From Parasponia andersonii (Eukaryota > Streptophyta > Magnoliopsida > Rosales > Cannabaceae): a DNA stretch of 64,000 nt. The stretch spans positions 1 to 64,000 of the forward strand of contig JXTB01000538.1 of assembly GCA_002914805.1 (NCBI GenBank). Direction: 5' to 3'. The notes beneath the pieces are model-generated. The model searched no databases. It saw only the letters and a list, made by a program, of their open reading frames with translations, and had not been told where the DNA came from. Each line of letters begins with the position of its first letter. Position 1 is the first letter of the stretch. The position numbers and the translations under genes are program-made. Positions 34,546 through 46,261 of the stretch are shown here, one piece after another.

Positions 34546-37294
34546 TCAAACCTTGAACAAATTCTTATGAACTTTCAGTACTAATCGACAGGTTAGTGAA
34601 ATTCTGTTGGCAGTTCTATGGATATTCTTGAGTTCTTGTGATGGTGCAAATTCTAGTTCTAGCTGATTTTGAGCTTCAACTTCATTTACAACCTGAATAA
34701 GAAAATGCGTGAATGTAAGACACAAGAGAACCAACTGATTACGAAACCAATTCAAAAGCTATATGCAATAAGATCTCCATTTAGCTGAAGCCAAATTTAT
34801 CCATCTAATACACTATTTTTCTTACCCCATCAAAACATTGTATTTCCGTGTCCTTTATACCGTGCAAGTAGTCTAACAATAGCAACAGGATGTGGTCAAA
34901 ATATGAATTAAACTAGGATCAATAATGAAAATATAATGAAGCAGTTACCTCAAGAAACACATGCAAGTTACCTGAATATGCTGCATCTTTGAATATCAGC
35001 AAACTGCGAGGCATCAGTAGGACACAAAAAGGACAGTGATCGCTCAAACATTTATCTTTCCCAGTCTCAAAAGCTCCTTCTTCTTCAAAGCTCTTTTCGG
35101 TGAATCTTGTATGGGGAATGAAGTCCATAACAACAGGTAAGCCAAGAGATAGAATTGCCACTACTGGGAAATAAGCAGGCCCATCCTGGTGTGGCTACAT
35201 GACAGGCAGCAATTAAAGTTAAACATGTCACCCCAACCATTTTCCTCCAACTAATGAACGAAAGTAAAGCAAGATCAAGTACATAGTGCAAGTTTTAGAT
35301 CACAACAGTATGAAAACAATGAGTTATTTGAAACAAAATTACTCTCAAACTTCGCAAGTTTTAATATTGCCATCTAAGAAATTGCATGGCACCGACATCT
35401 GTAACTTATGATTTCTGAATGACATACTTAAAAGAAAATTTTTATTTTCCAATTTTCTGAATTTTTAACTGAAAAACAAATGTATAATGATGTTAGAGAA
35501 GGGCCTTACTAGAGCTAGCTTGACTCATTTTGTTCTCATATAGATGAATAAATATACTGTATTTATATATATCTACAGTAATTTGACTAGTTTACTTGTA
35601 CATCTTCATTATCGTCCCAATCAACTATGGTTATGATCTAACTTCATTTGCAGAGAAATAAGGAGGAAATATCATCAAGTTTCTCCATCTCCATTTTCTT
35701 CACGTTAGATGCCCTTTTATTACTGTCTTTAATAATGTGTTTCAAGATTGAAGCAAATAAAATTCAACCCTGGCAACCAAATTATATTTTGCTTCACTTT
35801 TGGCGGCTTAGAGTGTATCTTAATTACATGTGAGATGTCCTTGACTACTCGTCATTCTGACCTGAATCTGTAAATGTTTCCAGTATCTATTCACCATTAG
35901 GCCGAAAATTATTTTATGCAACATTAACAAGTTTAAGGTGCACCATAATTCTCTAAAAAGGGGCAGCTCTGCATCGTGCCACTAAAACTCTGGCCAAGGC
36001 CAGGCCAGGCCAGAAAAATTTACTTAGCAGTTAGGGAAACACATACTAGATTGAAATAGCTATAACAAAAATAAAAAATGAAACACCTCAAACTCAAAAG
36101 TACACTAAAATAACAATTAGGACAAGGAACTTTGAAGCAATGATCATAACTAAAGGTTTGGTACTAACCATGATCCCTTGGTTAAGAATCCTAAAATAAC
36201 AACTAGGACAAGAAACTGCGAAGCAATGACCATAACAAAATGTTTACGACTAACCATGATCCCTTGGTTAGGAAGGTATTCGTTGATAAGAACATGATTG
36301 ATTGGTGCAGGAAATAGTCCCGATTCTTCAAATATTTTCTGTGTAACTTTCGTTAGCCAAGGTGGCACTGTGAAAGAGTGAGTTTTTGTATCAGAAAATT
36401 ATAAAGTACACATAAGTTCGCATCAAATATATCTAAATCACTTAAAATAACACAAAATGCATTTATGAGGTCCAATACAACAACCAAAATATGCACTATT
36501 TAGCTCCATTACAAATTAACGCATATGAAAGAGTTGCGATAAAATGGTAACAGTAGAAAAATTGTGTATTCACAAAACACTTTCAAAATCCTGCCTAGAT
36601 CTAAGCAACTGTGCATCTCCAGTTAGAAGAAGTGCAAAAGTTTCTTCATAAAAGTTGTGTTTAAGGAGACAGTGGCAATATCCAATGTGCTAGTTTCTTG
36701 ATAAAAGGTTCTTCAAAGAGATGCTTTCCCCTAAAGAGTGACTTCCCAAAGAGTTGAGCATGAGATATATAATATATCTATACACACACACAATATCCTC
36801 CCATTACTGCCTCAATTTCGACTAGTCTCTTTGTAGCAAATAAATAACTCCCACTTAGGCACTTACATTCTTGTGGCAGAAGACCCTTTTCATGCACAAC
36901 TCCACCTGCTAGGAAGAGGGCAGAAACCATTAAAAAGAATTAAAATCAATATAAGCAGAAGCTAGAGTCGTAATTGTAAGTAAAGATTTCATCAATATGA
37001 AACTCTTAAAAAGGTGAACAAACCCCAATTCTGTAGTCTTCTGTTCTTCAAAGATTTCCACTTTGACAGAGGAGCTCCGTTGATCTAAAAAGCAGGAGGA
37101 GGCAGCAGCGAGTGGGGATTGATAAGAAACACAAATGCAAATGGAGGGAAAGTCAAAAACTATGAAAGGGAAAAGGCACATACATGATTCATAAGGATGG
37201 TTTGTTCGTTTTGTGCAATAAACTCAGGTATGTACATTAGAGTTGGCAGAGATCCAACTTTGTACTCATCAAAATTCTCGTGTTTTTCTTCCAT
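34546..37294 (-). CDS. ALKBH6: ALKBH6-type 2-oxoglutarate/Fe(II) dioxygenase (246 aa, 7 exons)
   Basis: Exons on the minus strand: 37294-37184, 37084-37024, 36905-36867, 36367-36255, 35194-34972, 34872-34826, 34692-34546. The 246-residue product begins MEEKHENFDEYKVGSLPTLMYIPEF and carries SKWKSLKNRRLQNWGG, PPWLTKVTQKIFEESGLFP and INHVLINEYLPNQGIM. Iron ligands are visible as His and Asp in PHQDGPAYFPVVAILSL (exon 5) and the distal His in DYLHGIKD (exon 6). The Arg pair expected to hold 2-oxoglutarate is in NRISLTCRLV (exon 7). ALKBH family members reverse alkyl marks on nucleic acids; plant ALKBH6 has been reported as an RNA m6A eraser in stress and seed germination, which is family knowledge. 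Length matches Arabidopsis ALKBH6 (about 241 aa). The last two exons are short but restore the conserved C-terminus. Confidence 0.94.
36105..36277 (-). repeat. 86-bp tandem duplication covering the end of ALKBH6 exon 4
   Basis: Units at about 36105-36190 and 36191-36277 share AACAA.TAGGACAAG.AACT and the plus-strand ACTAACCATGATCCCTTGGTTA. The second unit contains the real exon 4 end and donor (minus CAAGGGATCATG|GTTAGT). The first is a diverged copy lying inside intron 4, so a duplicate donor-like site sits 86 bases into the intron. Confidence 0.8.
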
Positions 37295-38054
37295 GCCTCT
37301 GACCAACCCAAGCCAAACCAAAACATTCATAATAAAGTCAGTGACATATATATAATAGAATGAATATAGATATAGATCTTCTTTTTAATCAAACAAAAAA
37401 AGAAAAAAGAAAATATTAAAACAGCGGAATAGTCAAAGCATTGGTGGAATTAAGATTAAACATGGGTGATACTTATTCCCATAAGAATTGAATGACTAAA
37501 ATTGAAATCGCAGAAGCAAAGGGATTGATTGAATTCAAACCTGATTAAGCTTCAAAAACGATAACAATATTTGTTTAGGGGAGAAGAGAAGAGAAGAGAG
37601 AACTGTCTACTGCCTAGAATCCAAGTGAAGTGACCAAAAGTGTGTACAAGTACAACTACCGTGTATGTCTGTATCAACCGTTTAAGCTCCACTATTGTAT
37701 TTGCCCACCACGCATTCTCTACCGTACTTTACTGAGTACCTCCAAAACTTGCGACAAGCTTTTAAATCTATTAAGTATCTACCAAACACTTTTCTACCCT
37801 TTAGAAACTTTAAAGTGGCGTCTCTCTTCATACACGGTCTTCTTTTGAAAATATTCTGAAAAATACGGTGAGTCAGATTCCCGTACCATTGTTTAAGAAA
37901 ATATCATTTTTAAAATACGTTTTAGAAAAGTGTAATTTTTAAAATAATGATTAATTACCGGTGTATAAACTCGTTATCTATTATAAGTTATAACTCTTTT
38001 TTTTTTTTCCTTTTTTTTTTTTGTTCCTTTTATCATTTTTACTTTACTTTAAAG

Positions 38055-38757
38055 TGTACTTTGGTTAGGTAGAATAAAATTGAATATAATGATAATCGTA
38101 ATAGAATAAAATTAAATGTAACGGTAATCGTAATCGTAAGGGGAATAAGAATGAAAAGGAAAAAAAAATGATTATTTTATTTGGTTGAAACTTTAGAATC
38201 AACTATGAAATATAATTAATTTAATTATACTTTGATTAATATATCCCTGATTTTGAATTAATTTTCTTTTTAAAAAATTAAATGCTATCACTATTGGAAA
38301 AAAAAAGGAAATAATTATACTTATGATAATAATTAAATAGATTCAATTAACAAATATAAAAATAGATTAAATTTCTTGTGGTAGTAAAATTAATATTTTA
38401 ATAATTACTCATTATTATTTAACATACAAAATGTATATTAGAAAACAAAAATATAATAATTGAATGATACGAGAAAAAAGATGATTTGTAGGTGGTTTAG
38501 CATAGATATGAAGAAGATGATGATAATGAAGGGGCAAAACATGTTAAATAAGGAGCTAAAAGAGAAAAAATGACTAATAAAATGACTAACTTAAGAATGG
38601 AATGACCTTTACATCATTTTTTAAGTGTAATTCAAATTTTTTTTTATTTAATGTAATAGTCATTACATTATAAAGACCGTTTATAAGTAAAAAGTGAAAC
38701 CAAACAATGTAAAGCTATTACATTCCATTACTATTAATCAAACACTACCTAAGATTT
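38055..38757. mobile_element. Possible MITE
   Basis: The left edge reads TTTGGTTAGGTAGAATAAAA and the right edge, reverse-complemented, CTTAGGTAGTGTTTGATTAA, with GAATGTAA/TAATGGAATG words just inside on both sides. This resembles the TGTTTGGTT...GGAATG ends of plant non-autonomous DNA elements. Target duplication is not clear and the body has no coding potential. Confidence 0.35.
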
Positions 38758-39544
38758 TTCTTCTCTCATTTTAAAAAAAATTAGTAACTTTTGTTACTAT
38801 TGTCAATTCTCAAAAATTGATTGCTAATTACTATTTTAATCATTTTTAAAAAATGATGTTTTTTTGAAAAATATGGTACGAAAATTAGAAAAAAACTGAC
38901 CCATCTTATTTTTGTAAGTAAAAGTCTTATAAACCCTTAATAGAGTTAGGAAAAAGTTCATAAATATCTATTTTTAAAACCATATTTTCATAAATATATG
39001 TTTTTACTTTTATTTCATAAATATCCGTTTTTATATCTTTTTTTAGAAAAATATAGACCACTATTATTTTATACATAAAGTGTACACTACGATATACATT
39101 TCATGCATTAGATGTACACCGTAGTCTACATTTTATGAATGAAAATCATACTAAAAATTGATACACATTTTAAAATGTATATCGTTTATATTTTATACAT
39201 GAAATGTGTACTTCATAGATAAAATTTACATTATAAATGTGGACCACTCATATTTTGCACATTAAATGTGGACCATAAAAATGAGCATTTTTGCAAGAAA
39301 AATTAAAAACGGGTATTTATGAAATAAGTTTTAAAAAACTGGTACTAGGCCTAAATTTCTCTTAGAATTATTATGAATATGGGCTCAAAACTATGGGCTA
39401 ATGAACTTTTTAAAACTGGGCTTATAAATAAACGTAACCATGGAGAAAATTAGGCCATGTATGACTTTTTTAGTTAGAGATTAAGTCCGCAATTAATACT
39501 TTTTTTTTTCAAATATTTAACTAAATATTCCATTATTACTAGAT

Positions 39545-39880
39545 TCTACCACTATTAGGAAGAAATTAATCAAAAATTCATCAAGAATGTATCAATAATC
39601 TATCAAAAATTCTTCTAGAATACCACCGACGTCAAAAATTTGTTAAAAATCTGTCAATAATCTATCAAGATCGTCAAGAATCCATCAAAAACTCATCAAG
39701 ATCACAACCGATATCAAGAATCCATTAAGAATTTGTTAAGAATGTCAAAAATCTATTGAAAATTTATCAGGAATCTGTCAAAAATTTATTAAGAATCTGT
39801 CAAGATTATCGTCGACGTCAAGAATCGTTTAAGAATCCGTTAAAATCGTCAAAAATTTGTCAAGAATTCATTTTAAAAAA
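39545..39880. repeat. Degenerate short tandem repeats (TCAAGAATCT type)
   Basis: The words ATCAAGAAT, GTCAAAAATC, ATCTGTCAA and TTAAGAATC recur every 10-14 bases over about 330 bases, at times with CGTCGACGTC or ACCGATATC inserted. The array is too diverged to give a clean unit. It looks like an old minisatellite or a repeat-rich piece of a transposon. Confidence 0.6.
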
Positions 39881-40095
39881 GTGGTATAGTGATATTTAAT
39901 TAATGAGGACAAAAAGTGGCGTACAACTAATTATTTTTTTAAAAAAATTAGATAGGCTCAGATTTTTTTAGATTTGGTACTGTATTTTTTAGAAAAATAT
40001 TATTTTTTTAAAATTGGTTATAAATGATGTTATACAATTGGTATAAGTATTTGGTGCAAGACTCGGGGTGCTTATCTTTATCCTATAATTGTAAT

Positions 40096-41110
40096 TATTT
40101 AGTGGAATGAAAGTTGGTTCAAAATATATAAAAAGTCATCACCACATTAAATCAGAAGTAAGGTTAAAAAAAAAAAAAAAAAAAAAGAGAGAAAAAGAAG
40201 GAAAGAAATAAATGGCATATTAATTTTAAAAAGGGCTTATAACAATTAACACAATACACATACATACTTACATGATGTGAGACATATATAGTGATAAACA
40301 AACATATGTAGTGCAGTAGTGCAAGTAGTGGTCAGCCCAGTCGTCTCGAGTGACATTGTTCAATAATATATATTAGTTAATTTCCTTCCAAAGAAAGCAC
40401 ACAAGTACTTCCTTATATTCCCGTCGAAATCGAATAATGAAATAATTTCCATCTAATTGGAAAATCCAAATTAAAATAAAATAAAATGAAATGAAATGGT
40501 TGATCATCTCTCCAGGCTCCGGCCTCGACAGACGTGTGTAGTGGAACGGCATATGCGCATGCAAAAATTATAAAAGAATTTACACACTGTAAAAAGGAGG
40601 TATGCATGGAAGGTGAATAGTTAAGCTTTTTTTTTTTTTTTTTTTTGAAAAATAAAAACAAAAATAAGTAGTGGAATGAAATTTGATTCGAGACATAGAA
40701 ATGGATAAACGCATTAATTAAAATTAAAAGTACCAAATCAGCAAGACACATTAAAATGAAAAAAAAAAAAAACAGAAAGAAAAAGAGAAAAATAAGAAGG
40801 AAAGTTATAAATGGCAAATTAATATGAAAAAGGGCTGATACACAATACACATACATGTATTACATGATGAGATATATAGTGATAAAAGCAGTGCAAGTGG
40901 CTAGTCTTGAGTGACATTGTCGACTAATATAATATTAATTAATTTCCTTGCAAAGAAAGTATACAAGTACTTTCTTATAATTACGAATGAAATCGAATAA
41001 TGGAATTTCCTTCTAATCATAAAATGGAAAACAAAATAAAATAATAATCTCTGGGCTCAGGCCTCGTCCGACGTACGTGTGTAGTGGAAGATGAAATAAA
41101 TAAATGAATT
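40096..41110. repeat. Tandem duplication downstream of SKS gene A (period about 565)
   Basis: Two diverged copies in direct orientation share a series of matches in the same order: TAGTGGAATGAAA (40098/40668), poly-A followed by GAAAAAGA, AAATGGCA.ATTAAT, ACACAATACACATACAT, GAGTGACATTGT (40349/40908), TTTCCTT.CAAAGAAAG, TCGAATAATG and CAGGCCTCG/CGGCCTCG with ACGTGTGTAGTGGAA. The inner copy abuts the SKS stop codon, so the unit is the gene's 3' flank. The outer copy may mark an older SKS gene copy whose coding part was lost. Confidence 0.8.
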
Positions 41111-41137
41111 TAATTTAAAAAAAAAAAAAAAGAATAT

Positions 41138-43020
41138 TTAGAGACTGTAGGGAGGAGGCCATGGGAGGTCCTTGACGATGCCACAGAGCAAGGCGTTGTC
41201 GGGTATGTTGTACTCATCCCTCAGAGACCTCGCTGGAGACAGAACGCTCACGTACAGCTGCTGCCCCAGATAACGCCTCTCCGTCAGCTCCGACCTCAGA
41301 TTCCACATTCCCGCGTTGTCGAACGTCAACATTATCGCCGCCCACGACTTCGGGTACACCTGGATTGTGTGTCGGCTCACCGCGTCAAGCAGATTGTACC
41401 CCTTTCTCTTCTCCGGGCTCCACCTCCCTGGCTCGATGCTGCCATTATTATTATTATTTTAAAACCAATCTATTTTCATAATCTAATCAAACAGAGTATG
41501 CAAATAACAGTATTATTATTCTTATTATTACTACTACTACTTACGCCACGGCAAAGAATGAGTAGCCATCCAAATGCCAAGACTGGAGACTCTTCTCACG
41601 ATTCTCCAAGATTATCTCCACAAAGTTACGGAACGTCTGGTTGACCACGTTCGTCGCCACCGTGATCTTGTCCGCTGCGTTAGCCGGGGGCTCATCCGTA
41701 ATAGTATCATACTTGAACACCTTGTCGGCCACCTGGTAGTACTCGGCCAGCTTCAAGGGGGTGTAAGGGTCCACGTGGGACACCCCGTTGATGGCATACC
41801 TGAGCTTCCCCTGCACCCTCCCTGCCGAGTTCACAAGCCTGATGGTGCGCGTGATGTTGATCTTCCCGTAGTGGTACGATCCCTGGGGGTTCGGCCTGGC
41901 TGCGCTTGCCGTCAGATTCCACCGGAACGATCTGAACTGGTTCAGAGACCAAGCCCACCCAACGGGAGCCTCAGGGAGATCATCAGGGGACGGCGGAGCC
42001 GGCTTCTTGGCGTTGGTGTAGCGGATGATTCCCTTTCCGGTCAGCACCGACTTGGTGAAGCGGGTTGAAGCCACAATGAAATAGTCCTTGGGTTCCTTGT
42101 CGGCGGTGACGAGAACGGAGAAGCACTGGCCGACGTGGACGTCAAGGGAGTCGTAAGTGTTCTGAACGGTGTGGGAGCCTTCCATCTCAACCAGCTTCAT
42201 GGGGTGTCCTTGGATCCTGAAATTGAGGGAGTTCTTAAGCCCCACGTTGCAGATCCTATACTTGTACGTCTTCCCGGGCTTCATGGTGAAGAGGGGCTCG
42301 TCGGAGTCATCGCCCTTAGCGGTCTTACCGTTGATTAGAACACCGTCGGGGCGGCCAAGGGAGCGGCCAATGTCCAAGAATTTTCTAAGACTGGAGTGGC
42401 TTTTGGTGTACCAATCGCCGATAAGGACGGTGTAGTCGTCTTCCGGATCGGCATAGGGGACGGGGATGAGGAGGCGGCTGTTGACACGGAGGCCACCGAA
42501 GCCACCAGCGGCTCGGTGCATGGCGGTGGTGGGGTAGTAGAAGTAGCTGCCGATTTGGTCCTTCACTTGGAACCTATAGGTGAAGTTGGTACCCGGGAGG
42601 ATGGGGCAGTTGGTTCCCAAAGTTCCGTCTTGCCACGAATTCTTCCTCTGCTGGATTCCCAACCTGAAACAGTTATGAGTCAATGCATTATTCGTTTTAT
42701 TATCATATACGTATGTTGATGTCTTGATGCTTGATATTGCATGTATAATGTATATGTATGTAGGTTATATGTCGTACGTACCAAGTGACGAGAAAAGGCT
42801 CGTCGAGATTGTTGAAGACGTTGAGGACAATGTTGTTGTTGGTGGTGGAGTTGATGTTGGGGCCTGGGAACTTGCCATTGATGAGAATTCCTTGCTGAGG
42901 GACTCCCAATGGGGAAATGGTTCCGTAGGTGACATTCCATGTGAAGAAGAGGTAAGGATCTTCTGCCTTGGCCAAAGTAGCACATAGGCATACGCATAAC
43001 ATAAATATCATTCCTCTCAT
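41138..43020 (-). CDS. SKS: SKU5-similar (SKS) multicopper-oxidase-like secreted protein, gene A (552 aa, 3 exons)
   Basis: Exons on the minus strand: 43020-42782, 42663-41545, 41438-41138. The 552-residue product has a signal peptide (about 1-19, ending AKA before EDPYLFFTW) and three cupredoxin-type regions: TYGTISPLGVPQQGILING, DQIGSYFYYPTTAMHRAAGGFGG, LKNSLNFRIQGHPMKLVEMEG, and the last domain with LQSWHLDGYSFFAVA and GMWNLRSE. Where true oxidases have HWHG this protein has TWLGIQQRKNSWQDG, so copper ligands are missing; the family is known to have lost most of them. There is no hydrophobic GPI tail, so it is probably an apoplastic soluble protein. Strong similarity to gene B at 48133 on the other strand shows a local inverted duplication. 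SKS proteins act in wall expansion; the subgroup resembles SKS4/5/6 and is not resolved here. Confidence 0.95.
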
Positions 43021-43378
43021 TTTTAATATGTGTGTGTAGATATATATATATGTATGTATAACTAATTAATAGACTATACTACTAGATATATCTAATATAC
43101 TAGTAATTGGGATTACGGGCACATCTATAGCCTAATTAATATAAAACTAACAAGTATAGATCATAAAGAAGAAGAATTAACTTTTAGTGATCGATGATTT
43201 GTATTATTGTATAATGTTCAATATCCGAAATAGAATGGTGATCGGGGGTCCTTTCTTATACAAGGGAATGGGAATGTCTCAACCATTCAAACTCTAAGAA
43301 GCGAATTCTTCTCTTGGCTCTCTCTTAGGCCTTGCTTAATTTGCGGCCTTCCTTTCTTTCTTTCCTAAAACCATGTTC

Positions 43379-43500
43379 CTCTCTCACCTTTTTTAACACT
43401 GCATGCCCTATTGACTCTTTATGCGGTTTACAATTATACCTAATCACGTGTCCTCTGCTTAGTTAGCTTCATTATTTTATTAGATCTTGACCTGGCCCAT
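43379..43500 (-). promoter_or_regulatory. Conserved proximal promoter of SKS gene A
   Basis: On the minus strand this block contains TTGTAAACCGCA, AAGAGTCAATAGGG, AGTGTTAAAAAA and GAGAGAGGAACAT in the same order and spacing as the block at 47725-47845 upstream of gene B. Farther upstream GGTCAAGATCTAAT matches GTCAAGGTGTAAT of gene B. An ACGTG core (CACGTGAT) lies in the block. Gene A reads CAATAGGG where gene B has a clear TATATAGG. Conservation beyond the coding region supports retained regulation after duplication. Confidence 0.75.
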
Positions 43501-44097
43501 CTTCTCATGCAACGAACAATCAAGTTTCTACTCATTATATTTCTAGAAATACTTTTTATTGCTGATGTCTATATATACTAATAAAACGCAGCTAGCTAAG
43601 CTAGACATGTAATCTAATAATAATAATTAAAAAGAAAGATATAGCTTCCAAAATAGAATTATGGCTCGGTAGCTTATAATTGTTACAGTATAAGTGAGAC
43701 TAACAATGGGAATAAAATCCCAATATTATTCCCAAAATAATTGTAAATATATAAGGCATACATGCAAACACATCAATTAATTATTGGTTAGTTTCGACTT
43801 ATTTATATATTTTCCTAATCTGAAATTAATGCAAAATTCTACCTAATCCAATTTTGTAACAAAACTTACTTTCCCCCTTTTTTAAAAAAAAAAGAAAGAA
43901 AGTACACTTAATTCCTTTTAGGCTTGAATGTAAGAAAGCGTATGCCACATGTACAAAAGTGCTCTAGTGCTATGCATATATACCCAAGTTTATAACTAAC
44001 CTAAGGACATAAACATATGCATTACACTTCTTTCTTATTCTTTAAAAAACGAAAATGTATAATAAGGGAGTGGAATTTCGATCTTTAAATCTTAATA

Positions 44098-44240
44098 CAC
44101 TAAAAGAAACAAAGCAAATATGCTGTTCTAATAGGTCCATTCCAATAGTTATCTATTGATACGACATTTAATGTCACCCATTAAAAAGGCTAAACTTTCA
44201 CGCCATTATTCAAATTTGTGTTCTAATAGATTTTGTATTT
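44098..44240 (+). mobile_element. Possible terminus of a CACTA-type transposon
   Basis: CACTAAAAGAAACAAAG at 44098 resembles the CACTACAAGAAAA terminal repeat of plant CACTA elements. It is followed by subterminal-looking words: TTCTAATAG at about 44130 and 44220, CCAATAGTTATCTATTGATA, and GGCTAAACTTTCACGCC. I could not find a matching opposite end, so this is a fragment or a chance match. Confidence 0.3.
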
Positions 44241-44939
44241 TCTAAAATATTTTTTTAAACATATATAACTTATATTGGAATGACATTACATTTTTAATTA
44301 ATATTAGAAAGTTTCTATTGGCTTGATTAATTATAAAATAATTAAATATTAATAAATTTAAATAAACAACAATATTTTGATATAATAATTATAATCGTCA
44401 TTAAAATAACAAAAAAAGAAACGTAAAATTTAATAATATTCAAACTACCTAAACAGAAATCCTAAAAACATGTAAAAATTCCTTAGATCTACTCATTTGT
44501 ACATAAACGCTCACTTTCCTTGTTCTCATGTGCCTTATCTCCTAATGAGTGAGGTGGAACAATACTAGGATTAGCTTGAAGTAGGATTGTGCGGAGATCC
44601 TCTAATTACCTCTAAGTAGCCCTGGACTAAGATTGAGTATCCCTCGACTCAGTGTGTAGTCCATCATCTTCTGCAAGCTATAACTGCTGGTAGTGGAAAC
44701 ATTGTAGCATAGTAGTAGAACAACTAGCAGCCTTAGAACCTTTGAGTATACCATCTCCCTTTCATGTTCCCACGATGTACGTGTAAAATCCAGTTAAAGT
44801 AAACGGCAACAGAGACTTTTTCTAGAGCAATGACATTATTGTAATTTTAAATTTCTAGAATAAAATAAGTAAAATATCTGAATTTAATATTCAGGTGCTA
44901 CAGTGTTAGAAAATTACTTAAAAAGACAATATGATGTCA

Positions 44940-45540
44940 ATGGCATCAGGATAGCGATCGGAATGCCGCCGCATAGTTTGGAACAAGCTAAAGGTGTGAA
45001 CAGGAAACCGCAACAAGGACGATTCTCGGGATGTCATACGGGCAACAACGAGCTTGCATAGATTTCAACGACAAGCGTACGAGACAGCATGCATGCGGCT
45101 ACGAAGACGGGACAAAGTGGCGCGGCTATGGGTACGAGACATCGTTACATGTGGACGTGTAGTCATACCCACGTACAGCATAAAGAATGGATCCTCGGGG
45201 ATGTCACGCGGTCATGTACAGAACTAATTTTACACGTCAATGAGTTACACACGACATTGGCATAGCTACGGGCACGAGACGAAACGACCACAGGAGCGGG
45301 ACGAAGTCCGCGTGGCCACGGGAGCGGGCAGCCACCGCACAGGGTGCCACCCGTGCGGCCACAGGAGCAGGCCAACACCCGTGCGGCTAGCGCACGGGGT
45401 GCCACCCGCGTGCCAGCGTGCGAGGTTGCTCCCACGCGGCCAATGCGCTGGGTTGCCACCGGTGCAACTGTCGTGCAAGTCTTCCCACCGCAGCAACACA
45501 GGTGGCGCACACAACTCTTAGCCATGCTCCGCCTCGTAGA
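44940..45540. repeat. GC-rich block of degenerate repeats
   Basis: About 600 bases are far richer in G+C and CpG than everything around them. Words such as GGCTACGGGCACGAGAC, GGCCACGGGAGCGGG, GGTGCCACCCGTGCGGCC and ACACCCGTGCGGCTAGCG recur at uneven spacing. Several frames are open on both strands (for example 45163-45525 minus and 45240-45521 plus), as expected from a GC-rich repeat lacking stop codons, so I do not call a gene. It may be the interior of the LTR-type remnant whose primer-binding site lies at 45897. Confidence 0.55.
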
Positions 45541-45896
45541 TTTTCCGAATCCGAAAAATCCGTAACTTAATTGTCAAACAGTTTTTTTCAAAAATTATGA
45601 CACAATTAAAGATCAAATGACTTTCTACGTACAGTTTTATCAAGAACATAAAATATAAATACATAGAAAATCAAGAACATGCTAGAATCATAATCAAAAA
45701 CAAATCACATGATCATAAACTCATAGTAGCATCTAATTGATTATCATTTAAACTCATTAAATCCATCAATCATCGGCATACTTATAAATATGAACAAGAC
45801 CAAATATAAACAAAGAGATCACTATGGAAATCAAAGATCATCAAATTTTAAGAGAATAAACATGAACAAGATATGCTAGATCATCAAAAACCTTTG

Positions 45897-46170
45897 CTTT
45901 GATACCAATTGTTGGTAATTTCGAAAACAAATTTCCGAAAAATGATTTTACCAAAAACGATTTCCGCAGTTTTGTAAACAAATCAAGAACAAAGCGGAAT
46001 AAGTATTTTAAAATTTTCTTAAAACTTTACAAAACAAAAACGTAAGATCGTTGATTTAACATAAATCAATTCATAGATCTTAGTTTAGATAAAACTTGGA
46101 GGTGCTTCACAACTTGGAGGTACTTCACAATCTCGTTACAATATTAGACTCTGTGTTTTGTGGTAGCATT
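45897..46170 (-). mobile_element. LTR-like remnant with copia-type primer-binding site
   Basis: On the minus strand ACCAACA is followed two bases later by TGGTATCAAAGC, a good match to the initiator tRNA-Met primer-binding site of copia elements. The LTR would then occupy plus-strand sequence rightward from 45911 (TGTTGGTAATTTCG, the expected TG start) to somewhere near 46170, with the interior to the left, where the GC-rich block lies. A direct repeat CTTGGAGGTGCTTCACAA/CTTGGAGGTACTTCACAA occurs at 46096-46130. A second LTR was not found. Confidence 0.5.
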
Positions 46171-46229
46171 GAAGGTAGGTTGTGGTTATCAATTATATTT
46201 TTATCACTAAAAACAAGTTTTTTGATACT

Positions 46230-46261
<32 letters not shown>

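Larger units (their letters stand above)
37295..41137. other. Intergenic region between ALKBH6 and SKS gene A
   Basis: About 37295-37620 is the ALKBH6 leader and promoter. The rest is AT-rich repeat DNA: a MITE-like block (38055-38757), repeats at 39060-39290 built on words such as TGTACACTACGATATACATT, degenerate short repeats (39545-39880) and a tandemly duplicated 3' flank of the SKS gene (40096-41110). No coding gene is visible; frames here are low complexity. Confidence 0.6.

Noticed and set aside
39545..39880. CRISPR-like or clean satellite array
   Set aside because: The units are short, irregular and diverged, with no constant repeat or unique spacers, and this is a plant chromosome.
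41574..42719. Plus-strand frames opposite SKS gene A
   Set aside because: They are antisense shadows of a strongly conserved GC-rich exon.
45163..45525. Overlapping long frames on both strands (45163-45525, 45240-45521, 45266-45514, 45344-45565)
   Set aside because: Several frames are open at once because the DNA is GC-rich and repetitive. The products are low-complexity Arg/Pro/Ala/Cys with no family resemblance.
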